NCBI GenBank assembly: GCA_019120525.1
Contig: DWUW01000255.1
Span: 1-13,607, forward strand
Direction: 5' to 3'
DNA from: Candidatus Eisenbergiella stercorigallinarum
GTDB taxonomy: Bacteria; Bacillota; Clostridia; Lachnospirales; Lachnospiraceae
DNA length: 13,607 nt
Of the stretch, positions 7,076 to 13,607 are shown in pieces. The notes under the pieces are model-generated. The model ran no database searches. It saw nothing but the letters and a program-made list of their open reading frames with translations, and was not told where the DNA came from. Numbering within the stretch: the first letter of the stretch is position 1; each line of letters begins with the position of its first letter. The position numbers and the translations under genes were made by a program.

Positions 7076-8572
7076 ATGGCAAAATATGTAATGGCGCTGG
7101 ACCAGGGGACGACGAGCTCACGATGCATCCTGTTCGACCGGAGTGGGCGCGTATGTTCTTCGGCGCAGAAGGAATTTACCCAGATTTATCCGAAACCGGG
7201 CTGGGTGGAGCATGATCCGCTGGAGATCTGGTCTTCGCAGCTCAGCGTGGCTGTGGAGGCTCTGGGGAAGATCGGGGCGGAGCCCACGGATATCGCGGCG
7301 ATCGGGATCACAAACCAGAGGGAAACGACGATCTGTTTTTCCAGGAAAACGGGAAGGCCGGTCTGCCATGCTATCTGCTGGCAGTGCCGCAGGACGGCGG
7401 ATGAGATCGACCGGCTGAAGGAAGAGGGCTTTGATAAGCTGATCCGGGAGAGGACCGGCCTGATCCCGGACGCTTATTTTTCCGGGACGAAGATTAAATG
7501 GATCCTGGATCATGTGGAAGGGGCCAGACAGATGGCGGAGGAGGGAGAGCTGCTGTTCGGTACGGTGGATACCTGGCTGATCTGGAACCTGACAAAAGGG
7601 AAGGTTTTTGTTACAGATTATACCAATGCCTCTCGCACCATGCTGTTTGACATCCATAAGAAGCAGTGGGACGAGGATATCCTGAAGCGGCTTGGAACCC
7701 CGAAAAGCATGCTTCCCGAGGTAAAGCCTTCCAGCTGTATATATGGCTATACGGAGGAATCCGTGATCGGCGGGACGATCCCCATCGCGGGAGCGGCGGG
7801 AGACCAGCAGGCCGCGCTGTTCGGCCAGTGCTGCTTCGCGGCGGGAGAGGCGAAGAATACGTATGGAACAGGCTGCTTCCTTCTGATGAACACGGGAAAT
7901 GTGCCGGTGCAGTCGGAAAACGGCCTGCTCACTACCATTGCTGCCAGTACGGACGGGGAGCTTCAGTATGCGCTGGAGGGCAGCGTATTTGTGGCGGGAG
8001 CCGCCATCCAGTGGCTGCGGGATGAGCTCCGCATGATCAAAAGCGCGCCGCAGTCAGAGGAATACGCGGCTTCCGTGGAGGATACGGACGGGGTTTATGT
8101 GGTTCCTGCTTTTACCGGCCTGGGAGCGCCTTACTGGAACCCCCATGCCAGGGGGATGATCGTGGGCCTGACCAGAGGGACGGCCAAGGAGCATTTCATC
8201 CGGGCCACGCTGGAGTCTCTGGCCTATCAGAGCCGGGATGTGCTGGAAGCGATGGAAAGGGATTCCGGTATCCGGCTGAAGAACCTGCGCGTGGATGGAG
8301 GGGCGAGCGCCAATGATTTCCTGATGCAGTTCCAGGCGGATATCACGGATAAGGAGGTGCTTCGCCCTGCCTGCATTGAGACTACGGCGTTGGGAGCCGC
8401 CTATTTGGCGGGCATCGCGGTCGGTTTCTGGCGGGATAAGGAAGACGTTTGCAGGAACCGGTCCCTGGAGAGAACCTTTTCCCCTCATATGCCGGAGGAA
8501 AAGAGAGAGGAAAAATGGAAGGGCTGGAAGCGTGCGGTGCGGTGCGCGGTAAGCTACGCGGACGGGGATTAG
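7076..8572 (+). CDS. glpK: Glycerol kinase
   Basis: This FGGY-family kinase phosphorylates glycerol to sn-glycerol 3-phosphate with ATP (cytoplasmic). The 498 aa length is normal. Visible marks are ALDQGTTSSR with ATP-loop T13 and R16, the glycerol ligands R82/E83 in TNQRETT, Y134 in DAYFSGTK, and the catalytic base D243 in AGDQQAALFGQ. NTYGTGCFLLMNTG and the C-terminal ATLESLAYQSRDVLEAM and RVDGGASAN are also present, and it is very close to the E. coli protein throughout. The activation-loop stretch (about 224-238, YGYTEESVIGGTIPI) has no histidine where Enterococcus GlpK carries the one phosphorylated by HPr. It also lacks the GGKGGTR-like fructose-1,6-bisphosphate loop of E. coli, so control by either route looks unlikely (inference from remembered family sequences). 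The RBS is strong, aaaggagg (7063-7070). No glpF, glpD or glpP is adjacent. The next gene starts 6 bases after the stop. Confidence 0.97.
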   Translation: MAKYVMALDQGTTSSRCILFDRSGRVCSSAQKEFTQIYPKPGWVEHDPLEIWSSQLSVAVEALGKIGAEPTDIAAIGITNQRETTICFSRKTGRPVCHAICWQCRRTADEIDRLKEEGFDKLIRERTGLIPDAYFSGTKIKWILDHVEGARQMAEEGELLFGTVDTWLIWNLTKGKVFVTDYTNASRTMLFDIHKKQWDEDILKRLGTPKSMLPEVKPSSCIYGYTEESVIGGTIPIAGAAGDQQAALFGQCCFAAGEAKNTYGTGCFLLMNTGNVPVQSENGLLTTIAASTDGELQYALEGSVFVAGAAIQWLRDELRMIKSAPQSEEYAASVEDTDGVYVVPAFTGLGAPYWNPHARGMIVGLTRGTAKEHFIRATLESLAYQSRDVLEAMERDSGIRLKNLRVDGGASANDFLMQFQADITDKEVLRPACIETTALGAAYLAGIAVGFWRDKEDVCRNRSLERTFSPHMPEEKREEKWKGWKRAVRCAVSYADGD

Positions 8573-8578
8573 GAAGCA

Positions 8579-9178
8579 ATGGGAAAGATTTTTTACATCG
8601 TGGGGAAGAGCTGTTCCGGAAAGGATACCATATACCGGAGACTGTTAAAGGAAGGCGCGGGGGAGAAAGCCCTTTTTACGGCTGTCCCTTATACCACCAG
8701 GCCCATGAGGGACGGAGAGCGGGACGGAAGGGAATACTTTTTTACGGATGAGGCCGGATTGGAGAAGCTGCGGGCGCAGGGGAAGGTTATTGAGGAAAGA
8801 AAATACATGACCTGGTACGGTCCGTGGTACTATTTTACGGCGGATGACGGGCAGATCGACCTGAACGGGAAAAATTATGTGATGATCGGCACGCTGGAAT
8901 CCTTCCTCGCGGTGCGGGACTATTTTGGCGGGGAGCGGGTATTCCCGGTCTACGTGGAACTTGACGACGGGGAGCGGCTGCAGCGGGCCCTGGACAGGGA
9001 GCGGGCGCAGGACGTGCCGAAGTATGAAGAAATGTGCCGGAGGTTCCTTGCGGATTCTGAGGATTTTTCAGAGGAGAAGGTCCGTGCCGCAGGAATTTCC
9101 AGGCGGTTTTATAATGGCAACCTGGAGGAGTGTATCGGACAGATCCGGGCATATATCGGCGCGGAGGAAGGGCGGTAA
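8579..9178 (+). CDS. Guanylate-kinase-like P-loop protein in the tmk position
   Basis: This is a 199-aa P-loop protein related to guanylate kinase. It has a nucleotide-binding loop GKSCSGKDT (9-17), differing from the usual GPSGAGKST. The GMP-binding segment is well kept, YTTRPMRDGERDGREYFF (38-55, with R41, R44 and the GE pair). The middle is unlike standard Gmk: where Gmk has the NYYGT region there is WYGPWYYFTADDGQIDL (79-95), followed by NYVMIGTLESF. The C-terminal half is helical and charged, with the arginine-rich ALDRERAQ. It may be a nucleoside monophosphate kinase of altered specificity or a specialised paralogue; the substrate is unproven. The start uses AGGA (8571-8574), which overlaps the glpK stop, and holB begins 2 bases after its stop. 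In B. subtilis the equivalent slot upstream of holB holds tmk (thymidylate kinase), but the TTRP...GE...EYFF motif argues for guanylate-kinase ancestry. Confidence 0.8.
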   Translation: MGKIFYIVGKSCSGKDTIYRRLLKEGAGEKALFTAVPYTTRPMRDGERDGREYFFTDEAGLEKLRAQGKVIEERKYMTWYGPWYYFTADDGQIDLNGKNYVMIGTLESFLAVRDYFGGERVFPVYVELDDGERLQRALDRERAQDVPKYEEMCRRFLADSEDFSEEKVRAAGISRRFYNGNLEECIGQIRAYIGAEEGR

Positions 9179-9180
9179 AT

Positions 9181-10170
9181 ATGGCAGGTTTTAACGATAT
9201 TTACGGACAGGACGCAATAAAGGAATATATGCGGAACGCGCTGGAAACGGGACAGATCCCCCATGCCTGTATCCTTACAGGCGAAAAAAGCAGCGGGAAA
9301 GAATTTATCGCGGGAATCTTCGCCCGCGCGCTGCAGTGCGAGAAGGGCGGAACGCAGCCGTGCGAGGAATGCCATTCCTGCCTGCAGGCCCTGTCGGGGA
9401 ACCATCCCGATATCATCCGCGTGACGCATGAAAAGCCCGGCAGCATTGGGGTGGAGGATATCCGTACCCAGGTAAATAACGATATTGTCATCAGGCCATA
9501 TTATGGGCCTTATAAGATTTATCTGATCAATGAGGCCGAAAAAATGACGGTGCAGGCACAGAACGCTCTGTTAAAGACACTGGAGGAGCCGCCCGCTTAC
9601 GGCGTCATCCTGCTTCTGACAGCGAACGCGGACGAGCTGCTTGCCACGATCCGGAGCCGTTGCGTGAAGCTGGAAATGAAGCCGGTGAAGGACGATATCA
9701 TCAGACGGTATCTGATGGAGGAGCTGAAGGTGCCGGACTATAAAGCAAACGTCTGCGTGGCGTTTGCCAGAGGAAACATCGGCAGGGCAAAGCTGCTGGC
9801 ATCCAGCGAAGATTTTGACCGGGTGAAGGAAGAGGCGGTGACGCTTTTAAAATATATCCATGAACTGGAGACGGCGGAGATCGCGGCCGCCATCAAAAAG
9901 ATCGGGGAATTCAAGCTGGATGTGACGGATTATCTGGACCTGATCTGCGTGTGGTACCGGGATGTCCTGCTGTTCAAAGCGACAAATGACGCGAACCACT
10001 TGATTTTCAAAGAGGAAATCAAGTATATTAGAATGGAGGCTGACCGGACGAGCTACGAGGGCCTGGAAAAGATCCTGGACGCGGTGGAGAAGGCAAAGCA
10101 GCGGCTTTCGGCGAACGTGAACTTTGACCTGACCATGCAGCTGATGTGCATGACCATCCAGGAGAACTGA
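9181..10170 (+). CDS. holB: DNA polymerase III subunit delta'
   Basis: This is a clamp-loader subunit of the replicative polymerase, an AAA+ protein of 329 aa. The N-terminus FNDIYGQDAIKEYM is typical. The P-loop is altered, GEKSSGKE (34-41, Glu in place of Ser/Thr). A four-cysteine zinc module follows (C53, C61, C64, C67). The Walker B region reads LINEAEKM (N117-E118 instead of DE), then AQNALLKTLEEPP, and the arginine-finger motif SRC is at 159-161. The altered Walker A and B suggest it does not hydrolyse ATP but supplies the SRC arginine to a neighbouring subunit, as known for delta'. The C-terminal helical domain runs to about 329. The start at 9181 was chosen over an in-frame GTG at 9130 because it has the family N-terminus, lies 2 bases after the upstream stop, and has aaggg/ggagg-like sequence before it. 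It is syntenic with ricT. Confidence 0.95.
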   Translation: MAGFNDIYGQDAIKEYMRNALETGQIPHACILTGEKSSGKEFIAGIFARALQCEKGGTQPCEECHSCLQALSGNHPDIIRVTHEKPGSIGVEDIRTQVNNDIVIRPYYGPYKIYLINEAEKMTVQAQNALLKTLEEPPAYGVILLLTANADELLATIRSRCVKLEMKPVKDDIIRRYLMEELKVPDYKANVCVAFARGNIGRAKLLASSEDFDRVKEEAVTLLKYIHELETAEIAAAIKKIGEFKLDVTDYLDLICVWYRDVLLFKATNDANHLIFKEEIKYIRMEADRTSYEGLEKILDAVEKAKQRLSANVNFDLTMQLMCMTIQEN

Positions 10171-10212
10171 GCGGCAGACAGGGACGGATGGAAAAGGCCT
10201 GAAGAAAAGGAA

Positions 10213-10235
10213 CGCGGACGGTCCGCGGATCTTTT
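10213..10235 (+). other. Small hairpin with short T-tract between holB and ricT
   Basis: cgcgg (10213-10217) pairs with ccgcg (10223-10227) around acggt, followed by gatctttt. A second short stem gcac/gtgc (10236-10247) is close by and could compete with it. It is too weak to call a terminator with confidence. It may reduce read-through or be chance in the 96-base gap. No promoter was clear here. Confidence 0.3.
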
Positions 10236-10266
10236 GCACGGATGTGCGGAAGAACGGAGGTTATAG

Positions 10267-11193
10267 ATGAAAAGAATTATCGGAGTGAGATTTCGCACGG
10301 CGGGAAAGATATATTATTTTGATCCTGCCGGCTTTGAGATAAAAAGGAATGATCATGTGATCGTGGAGACTGCGCGGGGCGTTGAATACGGCACCGTGGT
10401 GGGAGATATCCGCGAGGTGGACGATGCGAAGGTGGTCCAGCCCTTAAAGCCTGTCCTGCGGATTGCCACGGAAAGGGACGACGAGCAGGAGGCGGCGAAC
10501 AAGGGAAAGGAAAAGAAGGCGTTCGCCATCTGTCAGGAGAAGATCAAAAAGCATAAGCTGGACATGAAGCTGATCGATGCGGAATACACCTTTGACAACA
10601 ATAAGGTGCTGTTTTATTTTACGGCAGACGGAAGGATCGATTTCCGGGAACTGGTTAAGGATCTGGCCGGCGTGTTCAAGACCAGGATCGAGCTGCGGCA
10701 GATCGGCGTGCGGGATGAGACCAAGATCCTGGGAGGCATCGGTATCTGCGGCAGACAGCTCTGCTGTCACGGACATCTGTCCGAGTTCGTTCCCGTATCC
10801 ATCAAGATGGCAAAGGAACAGAACCTTTCCCTGAATCCGGCAAAGATCTCAGGGGTCTGCGGCCGCCTGATGTGCTGCCTGAAGCATGAAGAGGAGACCT
10901 ACGAGGATCTGAACCGAAGACTTCCCAATCCCGGCGATTTCGTGACCACGGACGACGGAATGAAGGGCGAGGTGAGCGCGGTAAACGTGCTGCGGCAGCA
11001 GGTAAAGGTCATCGTGAATGTGGGAGACGAGAAGGAGATCCGGGAATACCGGGCGGATCAGCTGCGTTTCCGCAGGAGGCACGGCAAAAACAAAAGGAAT
11101 AACGAGGAAAATAAAAAGAACGATGTGAGCGCCAGGGAAATGAAGGAACTGGAGAAGCTGGAGAAGCAGGATGAGAAATCCAGGCTTGAGTAA
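10267..11193 (+). CDS. ricT: RicT/YaaT, PSP1-domain regulatory protein
   Basis: This 308-aa protein of the YaaT/RicT (PSP1 domain) family is often annotated as a stage 0 sporulation protein. In B. subtilis it forms the Y-complex with RicA and RicF, carries iron-sulfur clusters, and supports RNase Y-dependent mRNA maturation and the Spo0A phosphorelay. Visible marks are an N-terminal VRFRTAGKIYYFDP-like start, a central PSP1 region, and two cysteine motifs: CGRQLCCHGH (C161, C166, C167) and CGRLMCCLKHE (C198, C203, C204). These are diagnostic for the family and likely include the cluster ligands. The tail (about 265-308) is rich in Lys, Arg, Asn and Glu and probably disordered. The RBS is ggagg (10256-10260) with six-base spacing. 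It follows holB, as yaaT follows holB in Bacillus, and overlaps the next gene by 23 bases. It does not prove sporulation, since non-sporulating Firmicutes also keep it. Confidence 0.95.
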   Translation: MKRIIGVRFRTAGKIYYFDPAGFEIKRNDHVIVETARGVEYGTVVGDIREVDDAKVVQPLKPVLRIATERDDEQEAANKGKEKKAFAICQEKIKKHKLDMKLIDAEYTFDNNKVLFYFTADGRIDFRELVKDLAGVFKTRIELRQIGVRDETKILGGIGICGRQLCCHGHLSEFVPVSIKMAKEQNLSLNPAKISGVCGRLMCCLKHEEETYEDLNRRLPNPGDFVTTDDGMKGEVSAVNVLRQQVKVIVNVGDEKEIREYRADQLRFRRRHGKNKRNNEENKKNDVSAREMKELEKLEKQDEKSRLE

Positions 11194-11953
11194 GGACGCG
11201 GAAGGGAAGCTGCGGCCAGGGATAGCCCTGAAGCCGGGGGAACGGGTGGATGAGCTGCAGAGAAACGGTTATCGTATCATACAGGATCCGGGACGCTTTC
11301 GGTTCGGGATGGACGCCGTGCTTCTTTCCGGCTTTGCCCGGGTGAGGGAGGGAGAGACGGTGCTGGACCTGGGGACAGGGACGGGCATCATTCCCATCCT
11401 GCTGGAGGCAAAGACCGGCGCCAGTCATCTCACAGGCCTGGAAATCCAGCCGGACAGCGCCGATATGGCAAGAAGAAGCGTTCTGCTAAACGGACTGTCG
11501 GAGAAGATAGACATCGTACAGGGAGACATCAGAGAGGCGGCGGAGATCTTTCCGGCTGCTTCTTTTGACGTAGTAACCTGCAATCCTCCCTATATTACGG
11601 ACGGCCATGGGCTGGTCAACCCGGAAGCGCCGATGGCGATCGCCAGGCATGAGGTGAAATGCTCCTTTGCGGATGTGGCTGCGGCCGCGGCGAAGCTGCT
11701 GGTTCCGGGAGGAGGTTTTTTCCTGGTCCACCGTCCCTTCCGGCTGGCGGAGATCATGGTGACGCTGTCGGGCCTGCGGCTGGAACCGAAGCGGATGAGG
11801 CTGGTCTATCCTTTTGCGGACCGGGAGCCGAATATGGTGCTGCTTGAGGCAAGAAGAGGCGCGAAAAGCCGGCTTCATGTGGAAAAGCCGCTGATCGTAT
11901 TTCGCTCTCCCGGAGTATATACGGATGAGATCACAGATATTTACGGATATTAG
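11171..11953 (+). CDS. TrmN6/YabB-type tRNA (adenine-N6) methyltransferase
   Basis: This is a SAM-dependent class I methyltransferase (260 aa) of the TrmN6/YabB family, which includes the enzyme that makes m6A37 in tRNA1(Val) in E. coli. SAM motif I is VLDLGTGTG (64-72). The catalytic motif for N6-adenine methylation is NPPY (138-141) in VTCNPPYIT. The N-terminal NGYRIIQDPGRFRFGMDAVLLSGF is strongly family-like, as is the late region around YPFADREPNMVLLEA. The ATG at 11171 lies inside ricT with GGAG (11160-11163) in front. A TTG at 11186 or a GTG at 11246 are less likely alternatives. Overlap with ricT suggests coupling, and the order ricT-yabB is shared with B. subtilis (where yabA lies between). 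The exact RNA target is inferred from the family only. No clear terminator follows. Confidence 0.92.
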   Translation: MRNPGLSKDAEGKLRPGIALKPGERVDELQRNGYRIIQDPGRFRFGMDAVLLSGFARVREGETVLDLGTGTGIIPILLEAKTGASHLTGLEIQPDSADMARRSVLLNGLSEKIDIVQGDIREAAEIFPAASFDVVTCNPPYITDGHGLVNPEAPMAIARHEVKCSFADVAAAAAKLLVPGGGFFLVHRPFRLAEIMVTLSGLRLEPKRMRLVYPFADREPNMVLLEARRGAKSRLHVEKPLIVFRSPGVYTDEITDIYGY

Positions 11954-11963
11954 GGAAACGCTA

Positions 11964-11992
11964 TTGAAAATCCTGTAAGCATCAGGTATTAT
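11964..11992 (+). promoter_or_regulatory. Sigma-A-type promoter for the DUF4015 lipoprotein gene
   Basis: A -35 TTGAAA (11964-11969) and -10 TATTAT (11987-11992) are separated by exactly 17 bases, in the gap just after the methyltransferase stop. Transcription would start near 11999, leaving a leader of only about 15 bases. The SD there is weak (agaaag/gaag before ATG 12015). This is the best promoter in the window and gives the lipoprotein its own transcription unit. Confidence 0.7.
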
Positions 11993-12014
11993 CATAAATT
12001 AGAAAGAACAGAAG

Positions 12015-13544
12015 ATGAAAAAAAGAGCTTATCTGGCGGCTGCAGCCATCTGCGCCGCAGGAATCGGAATCGCGGGCGTATCTCTGACGGCCTGCACAAA
12101 GAATGCCAGACAGACGGTGAGCGCCGTACAGGAGGAAGCAGGACCGACGGAAGACGGCGGCGTTTCGGAAAATACGGTTTCCGGAAAGGAAGAAACCGAA
12201 AATACCGTTTCCGGCAACCGGCCGGCCGACGGAACGGGGAGCATTCCTGAAAAGGGTGACGGCGCGGCGGAAGCGCCGGCAGAAGATGCCCTGCTTCCTG
12301 AAGAGGACCGCGTGAAGGTAAAGGGGATCTATGTTACCGGGGCAATGGCGGGAACTTCAGGGATGGACGACCTGATCGCCCTGGTGGACAGGACGGAGCT
12401 GAACGCCATGGTCATCGATGTGAAGAATGATGACGGCCGGGTAGTGTATGAGATGGATACGCCGCTGGTGTCTGAGGTGGGTTCCGCGCAGAGGCTGGTT
12501 TCCGATATGCCGGAGCTGATCCGTACCTGCCGGGAACATGGGATTTATCTGATCGCCCGTATCGTAGCCTTCAAGGATCCGTTCCTTGCGGAAAACCGTA
12601 CGGACCTGGCGCTGCACAACACAGACGGCACTCTGTTCCGCGACAGTTCCGGCCTTGCCTGGGTGAATCCTTATCAGGAAGAAGTCTGGGAATATCTGCT
12701 TGAGATCGCAAAGGAAGCGGCCCGGATCGGTTTTGATGAGATCCAGTTTGATTATATCCGTTTTTCCACGGACAGCGGAATGAAGTATGTGGATTTCGGT
12801 CCGGAGGCGGAGGTTAAGGATAAGGAAACCGTCATTACGGAATTCACGGAGTATGCTTCCGAACGCCTGCATGAGCTGGGCGTTCCGGTTTCGGCGGACG
12901 TCTATGGCATTGTCATCGACAGCGAGCTGGACGCTTCGCTGGTGGGACAGAATTATTATGAAATGTCGAAATATCTTGACTATATCAGCCCCATGGTCTA
13001 TCCTTCTCATTATGGTCCGGGCAACCTTGGGCTGTCTGTCCCGGATGCGCAGCCCTATGAGACGATCTATCGGAGCATGAGCGCTTCCAGAAGAGTGCTC
13101 GCCGGATGGACGCAGACGGAGGAAGCAGAAGCCTCCGGAAGCGGAGTTTCCGGAAATGAGGTTTCCCAGGAAGCGGGAACGGTATCCGGGAACGGAACTT
13201 CCCAGGAGGCGGGAACGGTATCCGGGAACGCTACCCCGCAGGAAGCGGGAGCCGAACCAGGGGAGGCCCTGGAAGTCTCGTTTCCGGATCCGAAGGAGCT
13301 GGCACCCGCTGAGGAGATCCGCGCGCAGGTAAGGCCCTGGCTGCAGGATTTTACGGCGACGTGGGTGGACGGGCATATTTCCTATGGGCCGGAGGAGATC
13401 CGGGCTCAGATCCAGGGCGTTTACGACGCGGGCTATGAGGAATGGATCCTGTGGAACGCGGCAAACCGATATACGGAAGGCGGGCTGCTTGCAGAAGAGG
13501 AGCTGTCTGCGGAAGGCGGAGTGTCCGCGAAAGACGGGACATGA
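12015..13544 (+). CDS. Lipoprotein with DUF4015 glycoside-hydrolase-like TIM-barrel domain
   Basis: This is a 509-aa probable surface lipoprotein. Its signal peptide is MKKR followed by a hydrophobic stretch and lipobox LTAC (24-27), so C27 would be lipidated. A low-complexity acidic linker (28-98) contains two TVSG motifs. From about 100 a DUF4015/putative glycosidase domain begins: VKGIYVTGAMAG, LNAMVIDVKNDDGRV, GFDEIQFDYIRF (239-250), VSADVYGIV and DYISPMVYPSHYGPG. It ends with RPWLQDFTATW, IRAQIQGVYDAGYEEWILWNA and NRYTEGGL. The domain is interrupted by a Gly/Ser/Glu-rich insert (about 368-435) with tandem 12-aa repeats. Family members are predicted TIM-barrel glycosidases; D241, E242 and D246 are acidic candidates, but catalytic residues and substrate are unproven. 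A cell-envelope glycan target is inference. It has its own promoter and sits between the methyltransferase and rsmI, where Bacillus has none. Confidence 0.9.
   Translation: MKKRAYLAAAAICAAGIGIAGVSLTACTKNARQTVSAVQEEAGPTEDGGVSENTVSGKEETENTVSGNRPADGTGSIPEKGDGAAEAPAEDALLPEEDRVKVKGIYVTGAMAGTSGMDDLIALVDRTELNAMVIDVKNDDGRVVYEMDTPLVSEVGSAQRLVSDMPELIRTCREHGIYLIARIVAFKDPFLAENRTDLALHNTDGTLFRDSSGLAWVNPYQEEVWEYLLEIAKEAARIGFDEIQFDYIRFSTDSGMKYVDFGPEAEVKDKETVITEFTEYASERLHELGVPVSADVYGIVIDSELDASLVGQNYYEMSKYLDYISPMVYPSHYGPGNLGLSVPDAQPYETIYRSMSASRRVLAGWTQTEEAEASGSGVSGNEVSQEAGTVSGNGTSQEAGTVSGNATPQEAGAEPGEALEVSFPDPKELAPAEEIRAQVRPWLQDFTATWVDGHISYGPEEIRAQIQGVYDAGYEEWILWNAANRYTEGGLLAEEELSAEGGVSAKDGT
13161..13262 (+). 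repeat. Tandem 36-bp repeats coding for VSGN-type units
   Basis: Two near-identical 36-bp units (13161-13196, 13197-13232) and a third, diverged 30-bp unit (13233-13262) encode [VT]SQEAGTVSGN[GA] blocks in the lipoprotein (residues 383-416). The reading frame is kept. Copy number could vary by slippage or recombination. Related VSG(N/K) motifs occur in the N-terminal linker of the same protein (residues 54-57 and 64-68) and just upstream at 379-382. Confidence 0.85.
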
Positions 13545-13548
13545 GCGT

Positions 13549-13570
13549 ACGGCCCGGCGGAAACGGCCGT
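13549..13570 (+). other. Short hairpin before the rsmI start
   Basis: acggcc (13549-13554) pairs with ggccgt (13565-13570) around a 10-base loop, just after the lipoprotein stop. No T-tract follows, so I do not call it a terminator. Confidence 0.25.
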
Positions 13571-13590
13571 GACATCGACATGGAGGGAAA

Positions 13591-13607
13591 ATGGCAGGAA
13601 CGCTTTA
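13591..13607 (+). CDS. rsmI: Probable rsmI start (16S rRNA 2'-O-methyltransferase), truncated by window end
   Basis: ATG at 13591 with ggaggg (13582-13587) in front begins M-A-G-T-L and then a codon starting TA. RsmI proteins begin with (M)xGTLYLVATPIGNL, which methylates the ribose of C1402 in 16S rRNA. The B. subtilis region has rsmI (yabC) shortly after yabB, so position and the five residues agree. Only 17 bases are visible, so this is a context-based call. Another ATG at 13580 is in a different frame and lacks the family start. Confidence 0.6.

Noticed and set aside
5454..7121. 555-codon open frame on the minus strand opposite pyk
   Set aside because: It is antisense to a full, motif-perfect pyruvate kinase and shows no recognisable domain. 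High GC at third positions leaves few stops on the opposite strand, so it is a shadow.
6922..7215. 97-codon + strand frame bridging pyk and glpK
   Set aside because: It overlaps the ends of two certain genes in another frame and crosses the terminator hairpin; no family resemblance.
8579..9178. Calling the kinase-like gene tmk from synteny
   Set aside because: The sequence carries the guanylate-kinase TTRP...GE...EYFF block and not the thymidylate kinase DR(Y/H/F) motif, so position alone is not enough.
9130..9180. GTG start 17 codons upstream for holB
   Set aside because: It lies inside the upstream kinase-like gene, adds residues not typical of delta', and the ATG at 9181 gives the family N-terminus.
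13161..13262. Tandem repeats as a CRISPR array
   Set aside because: The units are directly adjacent, in frame inside a gene and without unique spacers; no cas genes are present.
12357..13376. 339-codon open frame on the minus strand opposite the lipoprotein
   Set aside because: Low-complexity product made by the antisense of the VSGN repeats (SVPGYRSR copies). There is no domain and no plausible RBS, and the + strand gene is well supported.

Overview
The window looks like chromosomal DNA of an anaerobic Firmicute, most likely a Lachnospiraceae-type Clostridium (inference). The grounds are tRNA genes without an encoded CCA end, strong GGAGG ribosome binding sites, a Bacillus/Clostridium-like gene order around holB and ricT, and VSGN-rich linkers of the kind seen in Lachnospiraceae lipoproteins. 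All protein genes I accept are on the + strand. No mobile element, CRISPR array or defence system was recognised. The longest stretch without a gene is about 140 bases.

Layout. Positions 1-165 hold the 3' part of tRNA-Phe and a complete tRNA-Lys, closed by an intrinsic terminator. Positions 295-3853 encode two ABC half-exporters. Their nucleotide-binding-site residues are complementary: the first has a degenerate Walker B/H-loop and a perfect signature, and the second is the reverse. They should form one heterodimeric exporter with one consensus and one degenerate ATP site. A strong terminator follows at 3884-3930.

Positions 3994-6968 carry an Orn/Lys/Arg decarboxylase-family PLP enzyme that overlaps pyruvate kinase by ATGA. 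A hairpin with a weak T-tract (7021-7046) precedes glycerol kinase. From 8579 a tight run encodes a divergent guanylate-kinase-like protein, DNA polymerase III delta' (holB), RicT/YaaT and a TrmN6/YabB-type methyltransferase. A good sigma-A promoter (11964-11992) then drives a lipoprotein with a DUF4015 glycoside-hydrolase-like domain. The last 17 bases are the start of what is probably rsmI.

How the genes fit together. The backbone decarboxylase - nucleotide-kinase-like - holB - ricT - methyltransferase - rsmI matches the B. subtilis yaaO-tmk-yaaQ-yaaR-holB-yaaT-yabA-yabB-yazA-rsmI region. The differences are that pyk and glpK are inserted after the decarboxylase, a guanylate-kinase-like protein sits in the tmk slot, yaaQ/yaaR/yabA/yazA are missing, and a lipoprotein gene is inserted before rsmI. 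Most of the window is therefore housekeeping. The less understood parts are the kinase-like protein, the repeat-bearing lipoprotein, and the substrate of the exporter. I found no clear previously undescribed system.
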